This document shows positions 30,907-41,453 of a stretch of 64,000 bases of DNA, one piece after another (within the stretch, counting starts at the first letter, position 1; each line of letters starts with the position of its first letter). Below the pieces are notes generated by a model. The model did not search any database and had not been told where the DNA came from. It saw only the letters and a program-made list of their open reading frames with translations. This DNA comes from Nitratireductor sp. (lineage in GTDB: Bacteria; Pseudomonadota; Alphaproteobacteria; Rhizobiales; Rhizobiaceae), in NCBI RefSeq assembly GCF_017794765.1, contig NZ_CP051236.1, forward strand, positions 3,052,176 through 3,116,175. Reading direction: 5' to 3'. The translations under genes were made by a program, and so were the position numbers.

Positions 30907-31989
30907 CTAACGCAGCTTGAGAGTGGAAAGCCCGATCAGGGCGAGCAGCACCGCGATGATCCAGAACCGGATCACCACCTGGCTTTCCGTCCAGCCGAGC
31001 TTTTCGAAATGGTGATGGATCGGTGCCATCAGGAACACGCGTTTGCCGGTCATCTTGAAGACCGCCACCTGGATGATCACAGACAGGATTTCAACCACGA
31101 ACAGCCCGCCGATAATGGCGAGCACGATCTCGTGCTTGGTCGCCACCGCCACCGAGCCGATCAGGCCACCCAGTGCCAGTGATCCGGTGTCTCCCATGAA
31201 GATCGCCGCCGGCGGCGCGTTGAACCACAGGAAGCCGAGCCCCGCGCCGATCACAGCACCCAGGATCACCGCCAGCTCACCGGTGCCCGGCACGAAATGG
31301 ATCTGCAGATAGTTGGCGAAAATGGCGTTACCGGAGAGGTAGGCGATCACGCCGAACGAAGCCGCCGCCACCATCACCGGCACGGTGGCAAGCCCGTCGA
31401 GCCCGTCCGTCAGGTTCACCGCATTGCCCGCTCCCACGATCACAAAGGCCGCGAACGGGATGAAGAAAATGCCCAGATTGAGCAGAAAATCCTTGAAGAA
31501 CGGAAAGGTCAGCGAGGAGGAAAATGGCGCCTGCCCCGCCTGCATGATGGTCCATGCGGCAAGCCCCGCGATCAGGAACTCCGCCGAAAGCCGTGCCTTT
31601 CCCGAAAAACCCCGGTGAGACTGCTTCGTCACCTTGAGGTAATCGTCATAGAAACCGATCGCGCCAAAACCCACCGTCACCATCAGCACCACCCAGACAT
31701 AGACGCTGGAAAGGTTTGCCCACAGCGCGCACGAACCCAGAATGCCCGACAGCATCATGAGCCCGCCCATGGTGGGCGTGCCAGCCTTCTTGAAATGGGT
31801 CTGCGGTCCGTCGGCACGGATCGGCTGTCCCTTGCCCTGCCGCACTCTTAGCGAGGCGATGATCATTGGCCCGAACAGAAACACGATCAGCGCCGAGGTG
31901 ATCAGCGCTCCGCCGGTGCGGAAAGTGATGTAACGGAATACGTTGAAGACCGAAACTTCATCGGCCAGTTCAACGAGCATCATGAGCAT
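30907..31989 (-). CDS. mraY: Phospho-N-acetylmuramoyl-pentapeptide-transferase
   Basis: This is a 360-aa integral membrane enzyme with about ten helices, forming lipid I from UDP-MurNAc-pentapeptide and undecaprenyl phosphate. Signature segments are [11 protein letters not shown], the Asp-Asp pair in [22 protein letters not shown] and the C-terminal [19 protein letters not shown] precedes the ATG at 31989; the ATG at 31983 is also possible. Confidence 0.96.
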   Translation of the reverse strand: MLMMLVELADEVSVFNVFRYITFRTGGALITSALIVFLFGPMIIASLRVRQGKGQPIRADGPQTHFKKAGTPTMGGLMMLSGILGSCALWANLSSVYVWVVLMVTVGFGAIGFYDDYLKVTKQSHRGFSGKARLSAEFLIAGLAAWTIMQAGQAPFSSSLTFPFFKDFLLNLGIFFIPFAAFVIVGAGNAVNLTDGLDGLATVPVMVAAASFGVIAYLSGNAIFANYLQIHFVPGTGELAVILGAVIGAGLGFLWFNAPPAAIFMGDTGSLALGGLIGSVAVATKHEIVLAIIGGLFVVEILSVIIQVAVFKMTGKRVFLMAPIHHHFEKLGWTESQVVIRFWIIAVLLALIGLSTLKLR

Positions 31990-31992
31990 GGA

Positions 31993-33417
31993 TCAGTCCC
32001 CCGTCGCCGCGCCCGGATAGGTGTTGATAAAGGCGTCGACCAGTTTGTTGAAGCCGATGCTCTTCGAAGATTTGATCATCACGGCGTCGCCCGGCTTCAC
32101 CGCGTTGATCACAAGATCGCGCAATTCGTCTGTCGTCTCGCGGTATTCGACCGGCAGCCCGTCCGGCAGCGCCTCTGCCAGCGCCTTCATCTCGCGGCCG
32201 GCAAGAAACACGCAGTCCGTTCCCGCCCCGGTGACAAGGTCGGCCAGCCCGGCATGCAGTTTTGGCGCATGCGCGCCAAGCTCAGCCATGTCGCCGAGAA
32301 TGGCGATGCGCCGCCCTCCCTCGCCCACTTCCGCGCGCTGCAGCAGATCGAACGCGGCACCCATCGAGGCAGGATTGGCGTTGAAGCTCTCGTCAATCAG
32401 CGTGAATGTTCCGCCGGGAAGCGTCAGCCGCCGCCGCGCGCCGCGCCCGGCTTCCGATCCGAAGGAGCCGAGCGCCATCGCCGCCTTCTGCACATCCGCG
32501 CGCGCCAGGTGCACGGCGCCCAGCGTCGCAAGCGCATTTTGAACCATATGCCGCCCCGGTGCACCGAGACGCACTTCCGTTTCCTCGCCTTCGATCTTGA
32601 TGGCAAAGGTGGAGGAGTGCGCGCCGCATTCGGCATGCATCAACCGTATATCGGAGCGCGCATTCTCGCCAAAGCCGGCGATGGTTTTCACCCCTGCTTC
32701 CTCCGCAATCGCCGAAAGCAGCTTCCAGCGTTTGTCGTCGCGATTGATCAGCGCAGCACCGCCCTTCACGACACCTTCGAAAATCTCGCCCTTGGCGCGC
32801 GCGATCTCGTCGACGCTCTTGAAGAAACCCAGATGCGCCGCCGCTACCAGCGTGACAACGGCGATATGCGGACGAACCATCTTCACCAGAGGGCGAATTT
32901 CGTCCGGGTGGTTCATGCCGATCTCGAAGATCGCAAAATCGCAATCGGCCGGCATTCTGGCGAGCGTCAGGGGCACACCCCAATGGTTGTTGAAAGAGCG
33001 GTCCGCCGCATGAACGCTCCCGCAGGCCGAAAAGGCCTGCCGCATCATGTTCTTGGTAGACGTCTTGCCGACCGAACCGGTCACCGCCACGATCTTGGCG
33101 CGGCTGCGCAGGCGCGCGGCACGGCCCAGATCTTCCATGGCCGTCTGCACGTCCGGCACCACGAGCTTCGGCACGGCCAACCGCCCGAGCGCAGGCAGCT
33201 TCGCCTCGGAGACCACCAGCACCGAAGCCCCTGCCGCCATGGCGGCGGTGGCAAAATCATGCCCATCGAACCTCTCCCCCTGAATGGCGAAGAACGCGTC
33301 GCCCGGCTGCAGCGTCCGCGTGTCGATGGAAATTCCGGTTATTGCCGTTGCCGGCTGGCCGAGCGGCCTGCCACCCGTTGCCTGCACCAGCGCATCATGT
33401 GTCCACAACACGCTCAT
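31993..33417 (-). CDS. murF: UDP-N-acetylmuramoyl-tripeptide--D-alanyl-D-alanine ligase
   Basis: This 474-aa Mur ligase attaches D-Ala-D-Ala, the product of DdlB encoded in the same cluster. GSVGKTS at residues 114-120 is the ATP loop; [10 protein letters not shown] and [11 protein letters not shown] follow as in MurF. It overlaps murE by 4 bases and is 3 bases from mraY. Confidence 0.96.
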   Translation of the reverse strand: MSVLWTHDALVQATGGRPLGQPATAITGISIDTRTLQPGDAFFAIQGERFDGHDFATAAMAAGASVLVVSEAKLPALGRLAVPKLVVPDVQTAMEDLGRAARLRSRAKIVAVTGSVGKTSTKNMMRQAFSACGSVHAADRSFNNHWGVPLTLARMPADCDFAIFEIGMNHPDEIRPLVKMVRPHIAVVTLVAAAHLGFFKSVDEIARAKGEIFEGVVKGGAALINRDDKRWKLLSAIAEEAGVKTIAGFGENARSDIRLMHAECGAHSSTFAIKIEGEETEVRLGAPGRHMVQNALATLGAVHLARADVQKAAMALGSFGSEAGRGARRRLTLPGGTFTLIDESFNANPASMGAAFDLLQRAEVGEGGRRIAILGDMAELGAHAPKLHAGLADLVTGAGTDCVFLAGREMKALAEALPDGLPVEYRETTDELRDLVINAVKPGDAVMIKSSKSIGFNKLVDAFINTYPGAATGD

Positions 33418-34868
33418 CCGGCCCGCTCCGCGAGTGCGGCCCGCACTTCCTCATGATCCGAGAAATGATGCTTTTGGCCGGCGATCTCCTGACCGGTTTC
33501 GTGACCCTTGCCGGCGACAATCAGCGTATCGCCCTCTTCAAGCATCGAAACCGCGGACCGGATCGCTTCATGTCGGTCCCCGATCTCACGTGCACCCGGC
33601 GCCGCAGCCATTATGGCCGACCGGATCGTAGCCGGGTCTTCCGAACGCGGATTGTCGTCGGTAACGATCGCCACATCCGCCAGTCGCGCCGCGATCTCGC
33701 CCATGATCGGTCGTTTTCCCGTGTCGCGGTCACCGCCGCAGCCGAAAACGACGATAACCCGCCCTGTCGTGAACGGACGCACCGATTTCAGCACGTTCTC
33801 CAGCCCATCCGGCTTGTGCGCATAATCCACATAGACCTGAGCGCCGTTTTCTGCCGTCCCCACGAGTTCGAGGCGGCCCGAGGCCCCCTTGAGCTTTTCC
33901 AGAGCCGCAAACGCCGTCTCGACCGCCGTACCGGTGCTGATTGCCAACCCGGCCGCAACCAGTGCATTGGCCACCTGGAAATCGCCGGCAAGCGGCAGGT
34001 CGACTTCGTAAATGACGCCCTCGACATCCACCTCCGCCCGCTGACGGTGGCGCTCGTGCTCCACTCGCTTCAGCGTCAGGAATGCCCCCTGCCGGCCCAC
34101 CGTACGTACGTCAAGACCGGCCGACCGCGCGGCAGCCACCGTTGGCTCGGTCCATGGATCGTCGGCAAAGACCACCGCAGGCGTTCCCCTCGGCATGAGT
34201 GTATCGAACAGCCGGAGCTTGGCCCTGTGATACTCCTCAACCGTTGGATGATAATCCATGTGATCGCGGCCCAGATTGGTAAAACCACCAGCCGAGAGCC
34301 GCACCCCATCGAGACGGCGCTGATCGAGGCCATGGCTTGAAGCCTCCATGGAGGCATGGCTCACACCTTCACCCGCCAGTTCATCGAGTAGCCGATGCAG
34401 GGCGATTGGATCGGGTGTCGTCAGTTCGCCATATTCGTCCCGTCCCGGCGCCACCACGCCCGTCGTGCCGATGCTCGCGGCCGGCAGTCCTGAGTGTTCC
34501 CATATCTGACGCGTGAAAGAGGCAACAGAGGTTTTGCCACTGGTTCCGGTCACCGCAACCATCGTAGCGGGCTGGCGCGGAAAAAGCTGCGCCGCACACA
34601 GGGCAAGCGCGCGCCGGGGATCGTCTGTTTCAATGACCGGCACTCCGGGCTCGGAAGAAAGCGCTCCGGGAGCGGCAATGACGGCAATTGCACCCTTGCG
34701 GGCAGCTTCCTCGGCAAAGACTGCCCCATTGGCCTTTGTTCCTGCCAGGGCGAAAAAAAGGTTCCCCGCCTCGACTTTTCGCGAATCCGCCGAAATCCCC
34801 GAGATTTCCGCTTCCGCAGACAACAATCCCTGTAGAGGAAGAATTTCCGCCAATTCACTGAACTTCAT
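33414..34868 (-). CDS. murE: UDP-N-acetylmuramoyl-tripeptide synthetase (meso-diaminopimelate adding)
   Basis: This 484-aa Mur ligase has the ATP loop GTSGKTS at residues 108-114. The DNPR motif (in [10 protein letters not shown]) is present and marks enzymes that add meso-diaminopimelate rather than lysine, as expected for a Gram-negative wall. It starts 62 bases after ftsI and overlaps murF by 4 bases. Confidence 0.96.
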   Translation of the reverse strand: MKFSELAEILPLQGLLSAEAEISGISADSRKVEAGNLFFALAGTKANGAVFAEEAARKGAIAVIAAPGALSSEPGVPVIETDDPRRALALCAAQLFPRQPATMVAVTGTSGKTSVASFTRQIWEHSGLPAASIGTTGVVAPGRDEYGELTTPDPIALHRLLDELAGEGVSHASMEASSHGLDQRRLDGVRLSAGGFTNLGRDHMDYHPTVEEYHRAKLRLFDTLMPRGTPAVVFADDPWTEPTVAAARSAGLDVRTVGRQGAFLTLKRVEHERHRQRAEVDVEGVIYEVDLPLAGDFQVANALVAAGLAISTGTAVETAFAALEKLKGASGRLELVGTAENGAQVYVDYAHKPDGLENVLKSVRPFTTGRVIVVFGCGGDRDTGKRPIMGEIAARLADVAIVTDDNPRSEDPATIRSAIMAAAPGAREIGDRHEAIRSAVSMLEEGDTLIVAGKGHETGQEIAGQKHHFSDHEEVRAALAERAG

Positions 34869-34930
34869 GAGGCCCCGGTACTTTCAATTGCGTTTGTTTT
34901 CTCGGCACATGGCCGTCTCACTGCGCCGAC

Positions 34931-36655
34931 TCACTGCTGCGAAATCAGCAAGGCATCACTTTCTTGACCGAATTCAGGCTTGACGCCAAGCAGCGGCGCG
35001 GAACGGCGGATGATGTTGCGCACCATCGGCGCAGCGTTCAGACCGGCAGTCGCGCCAATCCCCTCCCGCTCAGGCTTGGGTTCATCCACAAAAACCAGCA
35101 CGATATATTCGGGGTCATCGACCGGGAAACCGGCGATAAATGCATTGAAGCGGACATTCTTGGAGTAGCGGCCGTTGACGACCTTTTCCGCCGTACCTGT
35201 TTTGCCGCCCACATAATAGCCTTCGACCTCAGCCCGCCGGCCGGATCCCTTTTCGGAGTTGAGGCGGAAAAGATACCGCATCTGGGCGCTTGTCTTGGGC
35301 GAAATCACCTGCTCTGCGATTTCGTTTGCCTCCGCCTCCGAGCGCGGCAGAAACGTTGGCGGGATAAGCTTGCCACCGTTCAGCATGGCCGCGGCCGCCA
35401 CCGCGGTTTGCAGCGGCGTCGTGGCGACACCATGACCATAGGAGATCGTGATCGAGTTGATCTTCTTCCACTCCTTCGGTTCTGTCGGCAAGGCAACTTC
35501 AGGCAGCTCCGTGGACATCCGCCCCAGAAGACCGATCTTCTCAAGAAACGCCCTGTGCCCCTCGATACCCACCACATCGGCCATCTTTGCTGTGCCGATA
35601 TTGGAAGAGTAGATGAAGATTTCGGGCACGCTCAGGACGCGGCGTTTTCCATGAAAATCGTTGATCGTGAAACCACCGATACGGATGGGCCGTGTCGCAT
35701 CGAAACTGTCGTTGATGCTCACCAGACCAGAATCCAGCCCCATCGCGGTGGTGAAGATCTTGAAGGTCGAGCCCATCTCGAACACGCCGGCCGACATGCG
35801 GTTCAACCTGTCTTTGTCGAGCGCGTTCACCGGGTTGTTGGGATCGTAATCGGGCACGGATGCCATCCCCACCACTTCACCGGTATTGGCGTTCAACACC
35901 ACGGCACCGGCTGCAATCGCCTGATACCGGTCAAGTGCCTGAACCAGTTCATCGCGGATGATGTGCTGTACACGCAGGTCGATCGACAGCTTGACGGGCT
36001 CCAGATGCCCTTCCACCGCAAGCCCCGTGGCCTGCAGGTCTGCAAGGCCCTGATCATCGACGAATTTTTCGATACCCGCGATGCCTTTATTGTCGATGTT
36101 CACGAGCCCAAGGATATGCGATGCGGTCGGTCCGCCCGGATAGAAACGCCGCTTTTCCGTGCGAAAACCAAGCCCTGGCACTCCCAGGGCCAGAATATCC
36201 GCCTGCTGGCGCGGCGAGAGCTGACGGCGCAGCCACACGAAGCCCGCATCGCTGTCTAGTCTCCGGTAGGTCTGCTGATAGTTGAGGTCGGGAAGAACCG
36301 TGGACAGTTTTTCGATCGCCTCGTCGATGTCCACAATACGCCGCGGTTCGGCGAACAGCGAGGCTGTCTTGATGTCCGTCGCGAGCACTTCACCATTGCG
36401 ATCCACCAGGTCTGGACGCGAGGCGGTCACGCGGGCTGCCGGAACGCTTGGCTCGGGCTCATCCTGCAGGGCGAGATGAACCAGCCGCCCGCCGAGCGCC
36501 GCATAGATACCGAACATGACGGCCATCGCCATCACCACCCGGTTCTGGGCCCGCCCCCCACGGGATTTGGCGGTTCCATCCATCACGATCGTTGCAGCCC
36601 CCCGGCGAACGGCCGAGGATGCCAGGTCGTCCGCATATCCGCTCGAGCTCATCAT
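34931..36655 (-). CDS. ftsI: Septal peptidoglycan transpeptidase FtsI (PBP3)
   Basis: This 574-aa class B penicillin-binding protein has a cytoplasmic tail of about 38 residues, one membrane helix (about 40-60), a pedestal domain and a transpeptidase domain. The active-site triads are Ser296-x-x-Lys299, Ser350-Ser351-Asn352 and Lys485-Thr-Gly. It cross-links septal murein with FtsW. It overlaps ftsL by 4 bases. Confidence 0.95.
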   Translation of the reverse strand: MMSSSGYADDLASSAVRRGAATIVMDGTAKSRGGRAQNRVVMAMAVMFGIYAALGGRLVHLALQDEPEPSVPAARVTASRPDLVDRNGEVLATDIKTASLFAEPRRIVDIDEAIEKLSTVLPDLNYQQTYRRLDSDAGFVWLRRQLSPRQQADILALGVPGLGFRTEKRRFYPGGPTASHILGLVNIDNKGIAGIEKFVDDQGLADLQATGLAVEGHLEPVKLSIDLRVQHIIRDELVQALDRYQAIAAGAVVLNANTGEVVGMASVPDYDPNNPVNALDKDRLNRMSAGVFEMGSTFKIFTTAMGLDSGLVSINDSFDATRPIRIGGFTINDFHGKRRVLSVPEIFIYSSNIGTAKMADVVGIEGHRAFLEKIGLLGRMSTELPEVALPTEPKEWKKINSITISYGHGVATTPLQTAVAAAAMLNGGKLIPPTFLPRSEAEANEIAEQVISPKTSAQMRYLFRLNSEKGSGRRAEVEGYYVGGKTGTAEKVVNGRYSKNVRFNAFIAGFPVDDPEYIVLVFVDEPKPEREGIGATAGLNAAPMVRNIIRRSAPLLGVKPEFGQESDALLISQQ

Positions 36656-37020
36656 GGCTGCACCGCCCCGGTTGTCGTCTGGTCAGGTTCGCCTCCGGCC
36701 TCCGCCATGCCGCCGACGAGCCCTTCAATGGTCAGGGATTTTTCCGGAAGGTCGGAGAATTCGGCGATTTGCGGCGCCTCCACGGGCTGCAACCCAAGTT
36801 CGTCCTTGTATGTCTCGGCCAGTCGCTGCAGGCGAGCAGGCTGGGTCAGAAGGCTCCAGTCGGCCTTGAGGAGATCGATTGAATCCTCCTCCAGCTCTGC
36901 CTGACGCTCGATCTTGCGCAGTTCCTCATATTTGGCTTCAGCATCGTGCTTGGTCTTGTAGGTAAACGCCGCCGCCGCCATCATGACCGTGATCAGCACA
37001 ATATCGCTCGTGCGAAACAT
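36652..37020 (-). CDS. ftsL: Cell division protein FtsL
   Basis: This 122-aa bitopic protein has a membrane helix at residues 6-22 followed by a coiled-coil stretch (KHDAEAKYEELRKIERQAELEE), then LKADWSLLTQPARLQRLA, the conserved FtsL ending. It scaffolds FtsW/FtsI with FtsB. Family sequence conservation is low, so the call rests on layout and on position between rsmH and ftsI. Confidence 0.9.
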   Translation of the reverse strand: MFRTSDIVLITVMMAAAAFTYKTKHDAEAKYEELRKIERQAELEEDSIDLLKADWSLLTQPARLQRLAETYKDELGLQPVEAPQIAEFSDLPEKSLTIEGLVGGMAEAGGEPDQTTTGAVQP

Positions 37021-37028
37021 CTTTGCCT

Positions 37029-38048
37029 CTACCTCTCACCAGCACGCGTCGGTCGCGGAAAGCGCGAAAGACCGACAATGTCGAAATCAACCTCTCCGGC
37101 TTGTGCCTCACTGCGCACTGCCAGTCTGAGGCGCGCCGAGCGAGCCCTCGGGTTTTGCTCAGTCTCTTCCCGCGTCGGCGCAACGGGCTTGGCCGGTTTG
37201 TGAAATGTGGGAGCGGCGTCATGCACCTCAGGCAGATGGCGGGAGCCGCCCTGCCCCCCGGCGCGCTCAACCATGAAGCGTTTCACGATCCGGTCTTCCA
37301 GAGAATGAAATGTCACCACGACCAGCCGCCCGCCGAGTTTCAGAACCCGCTCGGCCGCAAAAAGCGCCCGTGCCAGTTCACCGAGCTCGTCATTGACGTA
37401 GATACGCAACCCCTGAAAGACGCGCGTTGCAGGATGAATTTTCTCCTGCGGTCGACGGCCAACGATCTTTTCGACGGCACGCGCCAGATCCAGCGTTGTC
37501 TCGAAAGGCTTTTCGGCCCGGAGCCGCTCCAGGCCCCGTGCGATACGCCCCGCCTGACGCTCCTCGCCCAAAATTCCGAAGATGCGCGCCAGATCGCCCG
37601 CCTTCATCGTGTTGACCACATCGGCCGCGCTCAAACCCGAGCGCTCCATGCGCATGTCGAGTGGTCCATCCTTCTGGAAGGAGAATCCGCGCACCGCCTG
37701 ATCGATCTGCATGGAGGAAACGCCGATATCGAGCACAACACCGTCGACCTGGCCATCGACAACCTCATCGAGCCTCGAAAACCGGTTCTCCACCAGTCTA
37801 AGACGTCCGTCCCATTTCTCCACAAGTGCCTGACCTGCTTGGATGGCTGTCGGGTCACGATCGATCGCCGTGACCGATGCACCGTCTTCAAGCAGCGCGG
37901 TTGTGTATCCGCCAGCACCGAAAGTCCCGTCGATGAAATGCTGGCCATCGAGAGGCTGAAGAGCTTCGAGAACTTCGCGCAAAAGAACCGGAATGTGGCG
38001 GACCGGTCCGCCACCGGCCGGGCTTTCGCCGCCGGGGCCCGCCATCAT
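37029..38048 (-). CDS. rsmH: 16S rRNA (cytosine1402-N4)-methyltransferase RsmH (MraW)
   Basis: This is a 339-aa methyltransferase. The ATG at 38048 forms an ATGA overlap with the mraZ stop; the frame stays open far upstream through mraZ but that part is not the gene. [13 protein letters not shown] (18-30) and the SAM loop [11 protein letters not shown] (40-50) are characteristic, followed by [16 protein letters not shown] and the C-terminal [13 protein letters not shown]. It modifies C1402 in the ribosomal P site. Confidence 0.95.
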   Translation of the reverse strand: MMAGPGGESPAGGGPVRHIPVLLREVLEALQPLDGQHFIDGTFGAGGYTTALLEDGASVTAIDRDPTAIQAGQALVEKWDGRLRLVENRFSRLDEVVDGQVDGVVLDIGVSSMQIDQAVRGFSFQKDGPLDMRMERSGLSAADVVNTMKAGDLARIFGILGEERQAGRIARGLERLRAEKPFETTLDLARAVEKIVGRRPQEKIHPATRVFQGLRIYVNDELGELARALFAAERVLKLGGRLVVVTFHSLEDRIVKRFMVERAGGQGGSRHLPEVHDAAPTFHKPAKPVAPTREETEQNPRARSARLRLAVRSEAQAGEVDFDIVGLSRFPRPTRAGER

Positions 38049-38512
38049 TCCGACTGTCCGGCAGCACGGGCCGATGTGGCCGCCTGCCGAAGCTTGAGAA
38101 GCCGTTCGCGCACCGCTTGCCCATGGGCCTTCAGCCGCTCCGGCTCCCAGATCTGAAAGAAATGCCCGCGCCCAACGAAGGCTACATCCTTCGTGATGCC
38201 GGTGTGCTCGCGAATGAAATCCGTCACGGTGATGCGTCCATCTTGATCGAGTTTCAGGAACGCGCCATCGCCATGCACGAAAAATGACATGTCGTCCGCG
38301 GTCTGCAGAAAAGGGTCTTCCTGCGCGATCCTCTCCTCGTAGCGATCGAGCAGATCGAGACCGCCCACATCCATCGCAGGAATGTCGAGCGCCCGAAGCC
38401 CGTAGAGTTCGGTAAAACCACGCTTTTGAACGACGGAGCGAAAATGCGCCGGCACCGAGACCCGACCCTTGGAGTCGATCTTGTTTACTGCATTCGACAG
38501 AAACCGGTCCAT
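38045..38512 (-). CDS. mraZ: Transcriptional regulator MraZ
   Basis: This 155-aa protein is the first gene of the dcw cluster. Two AbrB-like halves are visible: [14 protein letters not shown] near residues 13-26 and [16 protein letters not shown] near 84-99, carrying the D-x-x-G-R pattern. MraZ binds direct TGGGN repeats in its own promoter and represses the cluster in species studied; matching repeats lie at 38695-38729. Confidence 0.95.
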   Translation of the reverse strand: MDRFLSNAVNKIDSKGRVSVPAHFRSVVQKRGFTELYGLRALDIPAMDVGGLDLLDRYEERIAQEDPFLQTADDMSFFVHGDGAFLKLDQDGRITVTDFIREHTGITKDVAFVGRGHFFQIWEPERLKAHGQAVRERLLKLRQAATSARAAGQSE

Positions 38513-38694
38513 GACGCGTTGTGGCCAAAAGGCCCATGCCCCTCTGCATCTCTTCAGCCGCGCTCAGATGCGGCTCTCCGAACATTTGCCCGCCCCCCTG
38601 CAAGGGTGAATCCCAGCTGCCACGCCGCCCTGAAAAAGAGGTCGACATGGGAGGAACCCGTACTCCAACTGCAACGAAACGCTGATTTGTTATA

Positions 38695-38729
38695 TGGGGT
38701 ACCATGGGCCAGTATGGGCGTCAACGGGA
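38695..38729 (+). promoter_or_regulatory. Candidate MraZ box upstream of mraZ
   Basis: Three pentamers TGGGG (38695), TGGGC (38705) and TGGGC (38715) lie exactly 10 bp apart, and a near-match CGGGA follows in phase at 38725. This is the TGGGN-N5 arrangement described for MraZ. The repeats read on the plus strand, opposite to mraZ, about 183 bp before its start; TTGACG on the minus strand (38724-38719) may be a -35 inside the box. The 362-bp gap 38513-38874 also holds a CTAAC/GTTAG inverted repeat near 38807 and the leader of the 38875 gene, and no other gene was found in it. Confidence 0.6.
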
Positions 38730-38874
38730 TTAAGCTTCACAAATGCCGCAATGACAGGCGTTTTGGACATGCATCGGGCCATCGTCATTTATCGTGCATT
38801 AAGGCTAACAAAAGGTTAGGAAGAGCTTCGCGCCGCCCGGCCCGCACCCACCCGTCATGACCGCGAGGAGCCCA

Positions 38875-39984
38875 ATGTCCGACAGCCAGAACACGCGCGC
38901 TGCAAGCCTCTCACACCTTCATTCGGGCAGCCTTCTAAAAGGCGACCCGCTCTCCACGCCGATCGTCATGAGTTCGGTGTTTCATTTGCCCGGCGACCCG
39001 GCAGGCGCGCGTCAATATGGCCGGTTCGACAATCCCACCTGGGAAGCGGTGGAGGCTGCCTTCGCCCATCTGGAGGATGCCGAAGCAATCGCGTTCCCCT
39101 CCGGCATGGCCGCCATCTCGTCGGTTTTTTTGGCCCTGCTTTCAGCTGGAGACCGGGTGCTCCTGCCCTCGGATGGCTACTACACACCCCGCGTCCTGCT
39201 TGAGAAGCATCTGAACCGGCTTGGCATCCGGTACGACACCCGACCGACCGCATCGTTTCTCGAAGGCGGGTTTGCCGGATACCGGATGGTACTCGTCGAA
39301 ACACCTTCCAACCCGGGGCTTGATGTCTGCGATATCAAGGCGGTGGCAGAGGCCGCCCATGCGGCAGGCGCAATCGTTGTCGCCGACAACACAACCATGA
39401 CGCCCTATGGCCAGCGCCCGCTGGATCTCGGCGTCGATCTTGTGCTTGCCGCCGACACCAAGGCCCCCAACGGACATTCCGACGTGCTTTTCGGCCATGT
39501 CGCAAGCCGCGACGCGGCGATGATCGAAACGATCCGCGAGTGGCGCAAACTTGCCGGTGTCATCCCCGGCCCCTTCGAAGCATGGCTGGTCCTGCGCGGG
39601 CTTGAAACGCTCGAGGTGCGTTTTGACCGCATGTGCTCATCCGCCGAGACCATTGCAACGCGTCTAGCCGATCATCCGGCGGTCCGGTCGGTACGCTACC
39701 CTGGCCTGAAGAGTGACCCCTCGCACGCACTTGCCAAAACCCGGATGCTCCGTTTCGGTTCGCTCGTCGGACTGACGCTCGACTCGAAAGAGCAGGCAGA
39801 GCGCTTCATCAACACCTGTCCGCTCATCGAGGCGACCACCTCGTTCGGCGGCGTTCACACCTCGGCCGAACGGCGCGCGCGATGGGGTGATGATGTGGCC
39901 GAAGGGTTCGTTCGTCTGTCGGTCGGATGCGAGCCGACAGAAGCTCTCTGGAAGGCGATCGACGCTGCATTGAAAACGGCGTGA
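38875..39984 (+). CDS. Cys/Met metabolism PLP-dependent enzyme (cystathionine beta-lyase/gamma-synthase type)
   Basis: The protein is 369 aa from the ATG at 38875, which has GAGGAG six bases upstream; the ATG at 38857 lacks this. The family pattern is complete: YGRFDNPTWEAVEAAFAHLE, FPSGMAAISS, VETPSNPGLDVCD and the PLP-binding Lys196 in ADTKAPNGHSD. It is likely a cystathionine beta-lyase (metC-like) or a trans-sulfuration enzyme; sequence alone does not settle which. It is monocistronic, divergent from mraZ and convergent with rnpB. Confidence 0.85.
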   Translation: MSDSQNTRAASLSHLHSGSLLKGDPLSTPIVMSSVFHLPGDPAGARQYGRFDNPTWEAVEAAFAHLEDAEAIAFPSGMAAISSVFLALLSAGDRVLLPSDGYYTPRVLLEKHLNRLGIRYDTRPTASFLEGGFAGYRMVLVETPSNPGLDVCDIKAVAEAAHAAGAIVVADNTTMTPYGQRPLDLGVDLVLAADTKAPNGHSDVLFGHVASRDAAMIETIREWRKLAGVIPGPFEAWLVLRGLETLEVRFDRMCSSAETIATRLADHPAVRSVRYPGLKSDPSHALAKTRMLRFGSLVGLTLDSKEQAERFINTCPLIEATTSFGGVHTSAERRARWGDDVAEGFVRLSVGCEPTEALWKAIDAALKTA

Positions 39985-40059
39985 AACTGTTCGGAATTTT
40001 CTGAAAAGGAGCCGAAATCCGTCGAATTCCGGAAAAATCGGCAAATTCCGGAAAACGGT

Positions 40060-40498
40060 GCCAGCCGGTCTGTAAGCCGGGTTCTGTATGGCTGCAACGC
40101 CCGAAAACGATGCAACGTGACGGCCATTCCTCTGGGTCCGATGTTGCCATCGGCCTCAAGCAACCTACCCGAACGGCTGGGCCGGAAACGCCCTGAGGGT
40201 CGCCCCTCGCGCCATTCCTATTCGGTCTTGCTCCCGGTGGGGTTTACCATGCCGTCTTCGTTACCGTCGACGCGGTGGGCTCTTACCCCACCCTTTCACC
40301 CTGACCCCGCCAGTTTTTCGGTTCTCGGCAAATAGCTGAAAAACAACCGAAAAACAGGCGGGGCGGTCTGCTTTCTGTGGCACTTTCCCTGGGGTTGCCC
40401 CCGCCGGATGTTATCCGGCACCGTTTTTCCGTGGAGCCCGGACTTTCCTCGCAAACAGCCTTTCGGCTCTCGTTCGCGCGGCCGTCCGACCGGCTGGC
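40060..40498 (-). ncRNA. rnpB: RNase P RNA, bacterial type A
   Basis: The minus strand gives GAGGAAAGTCCGGGCTCCA, the canonical P4 5' strand, near its start, GGGTGAAAGGGTGGGGTAAGA in the middle and ACAGAACCCGGCTTACAG near its end. The two ends pair as helix P1: GCCAGCCGGTC (40498-40488) with GACCGGCTGGC (40070-40060), 11 perfect pairs. This RNA is the catalytic part of RNase P, which matures tRNA 5' ends. Short AATTCCGGAAAA repeats follow the 3' end. Confidence 0.95.
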
Positions 40499-40504
40499 AG
40501 GACG

Positions 40505-40533
40505 TATAAAGGGTTTCGTGCGACAAAACGCAA
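40505..40533 (-). promoter_or_regulatory. rnpB promoter
   Basis: On the minus strand TTGCGT (-35, 40533-40528), a 17-base spacer and TTTATA (-10, 40510-40505) stand six bases before the folded 5' end of RNase P RNA. The spacing fits a housekeeping sigma-70 promoter. Confidence 0.75.
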
Positions 40534-40577
40534 CTCAAAACAGACACCTGCGCGCACGAAACCCCGTATTCCCGGAA

Positions 40578-41267
40578 CTAATGCCCGAGAATCCGCTTCA
40601 CCTTCGAGCAATACCGCGAAGAAATCGGGTTCATGCGCTTTGCGCCATGGCCCGCATTGTATTTGAGAATCGTACCGCAGGTCGTTCCGCCACCAAGCTT
40701 GTGGGCCTTGGCGAGATACTTCATGCCGTACTTGATGTTGGTGTCGGGATTGTAGAGCCCCTTGGCCGAGCCGCGATAGCCCATCATGCGAGCCGTGGCC
40801 GGTTTGATCTGCATAAGGCCGATTTCGCCGGCCGCACCACGTGCATTGGCACGGAAGTTACTCTCGACCCGAACCACCGCATTGGCCAGTGAAACCGGTA
40901 CACCGTACGCCGAAGCGTATTGTGCGATAATCGTCTGATAGGAACCGCCCTTACCGCTCGAACGGACGGTCGATTTCACGGAGGTCTTCTTCCTGGCGGA
41001 CTTTGTAGCCGCTTTCTTGGTGGCCTTTGCTGGCTTGACGGACGCGGTGGTGGTCATATCGACCTTGCTCGCCTGGGAACCTTTTCCACCACGAATGATT
41101 GTCCGAAGCAGATTGGGAGCATCTTCGCCTTTGGCTGCTTTCTCCGTACTCTTTTTGGCAGATTGCTGAGCAATCACCTGTGCGTAATTCGCCTTCTCAC
41201 CAGCATGAGACAAAGAAGTTGCAGCGCCGACAGCGATCGCTGCCGCGAGTAAGGTTGTGATTTTCAT
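40578..41267 (-). CDS. Lytic transglycosylase, SLT domain
   Basis: This 229-aa exported protein starts at the ATG at 41267, where a signal peptide (1-22) begins. A Lys/Thr/Ser-rich linker (about 35-108) leads to an SLT domain with the catalytic Glu135 in VRVESNFRA, then GEIGLMQIKPATARMMGY and the substrate-groove LKYNAGHG. It cleaves murein with 1,6-anhydro product formation in the periplasm. The basic linker may bind the wall. It is monocistronic, upstream of rnpB. Confidence 0.88.
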   Translation of the reverse strand: MKITTLLAAAIAVGAATSLSHAGEKANYAQVIAQQSAKKSTEKAAKGEDAPNLLRTIIRGGKGSQASKVDMTTTASVKPAKATKKAATKSARKKTSVKSTVRSSGKGGSYQTIIAQYASAYGVPVSLANAVVRVESNFRANARGAAGEIGLMQIKPATARMMGYRGSAKGLYNPDTNIKYGMKYLAKAHKLGGGTTCGTILKYNAGHGAKRMNPISSRYCSKVKRILGH

Positions 41268-41453
41268 TTCGACCCGTAACTCTGAGCCGCGGCATTTTGC
41301 GCGGCAGGTTTTCCTTTTCACGAGGCCGGGACCAGGTCCCACGACCTCAACACGGGTCGGTGTGTTGCAGGCGAAGGGGAAACAAAAAAGGCGCTTCAAT
41401 TCAAAAAATATGAATCGATGAAATTTTGCGCCAGTCTTGGGAGTGAGTGATCG

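Noticed and set aside
40001-40058. Repeated AATTCCGGAAAA next to rnpB as a terminator or CRISPR remnant
   Set aside because: Only two copies, no spacer pattern and no stable stem followed by a T-run.
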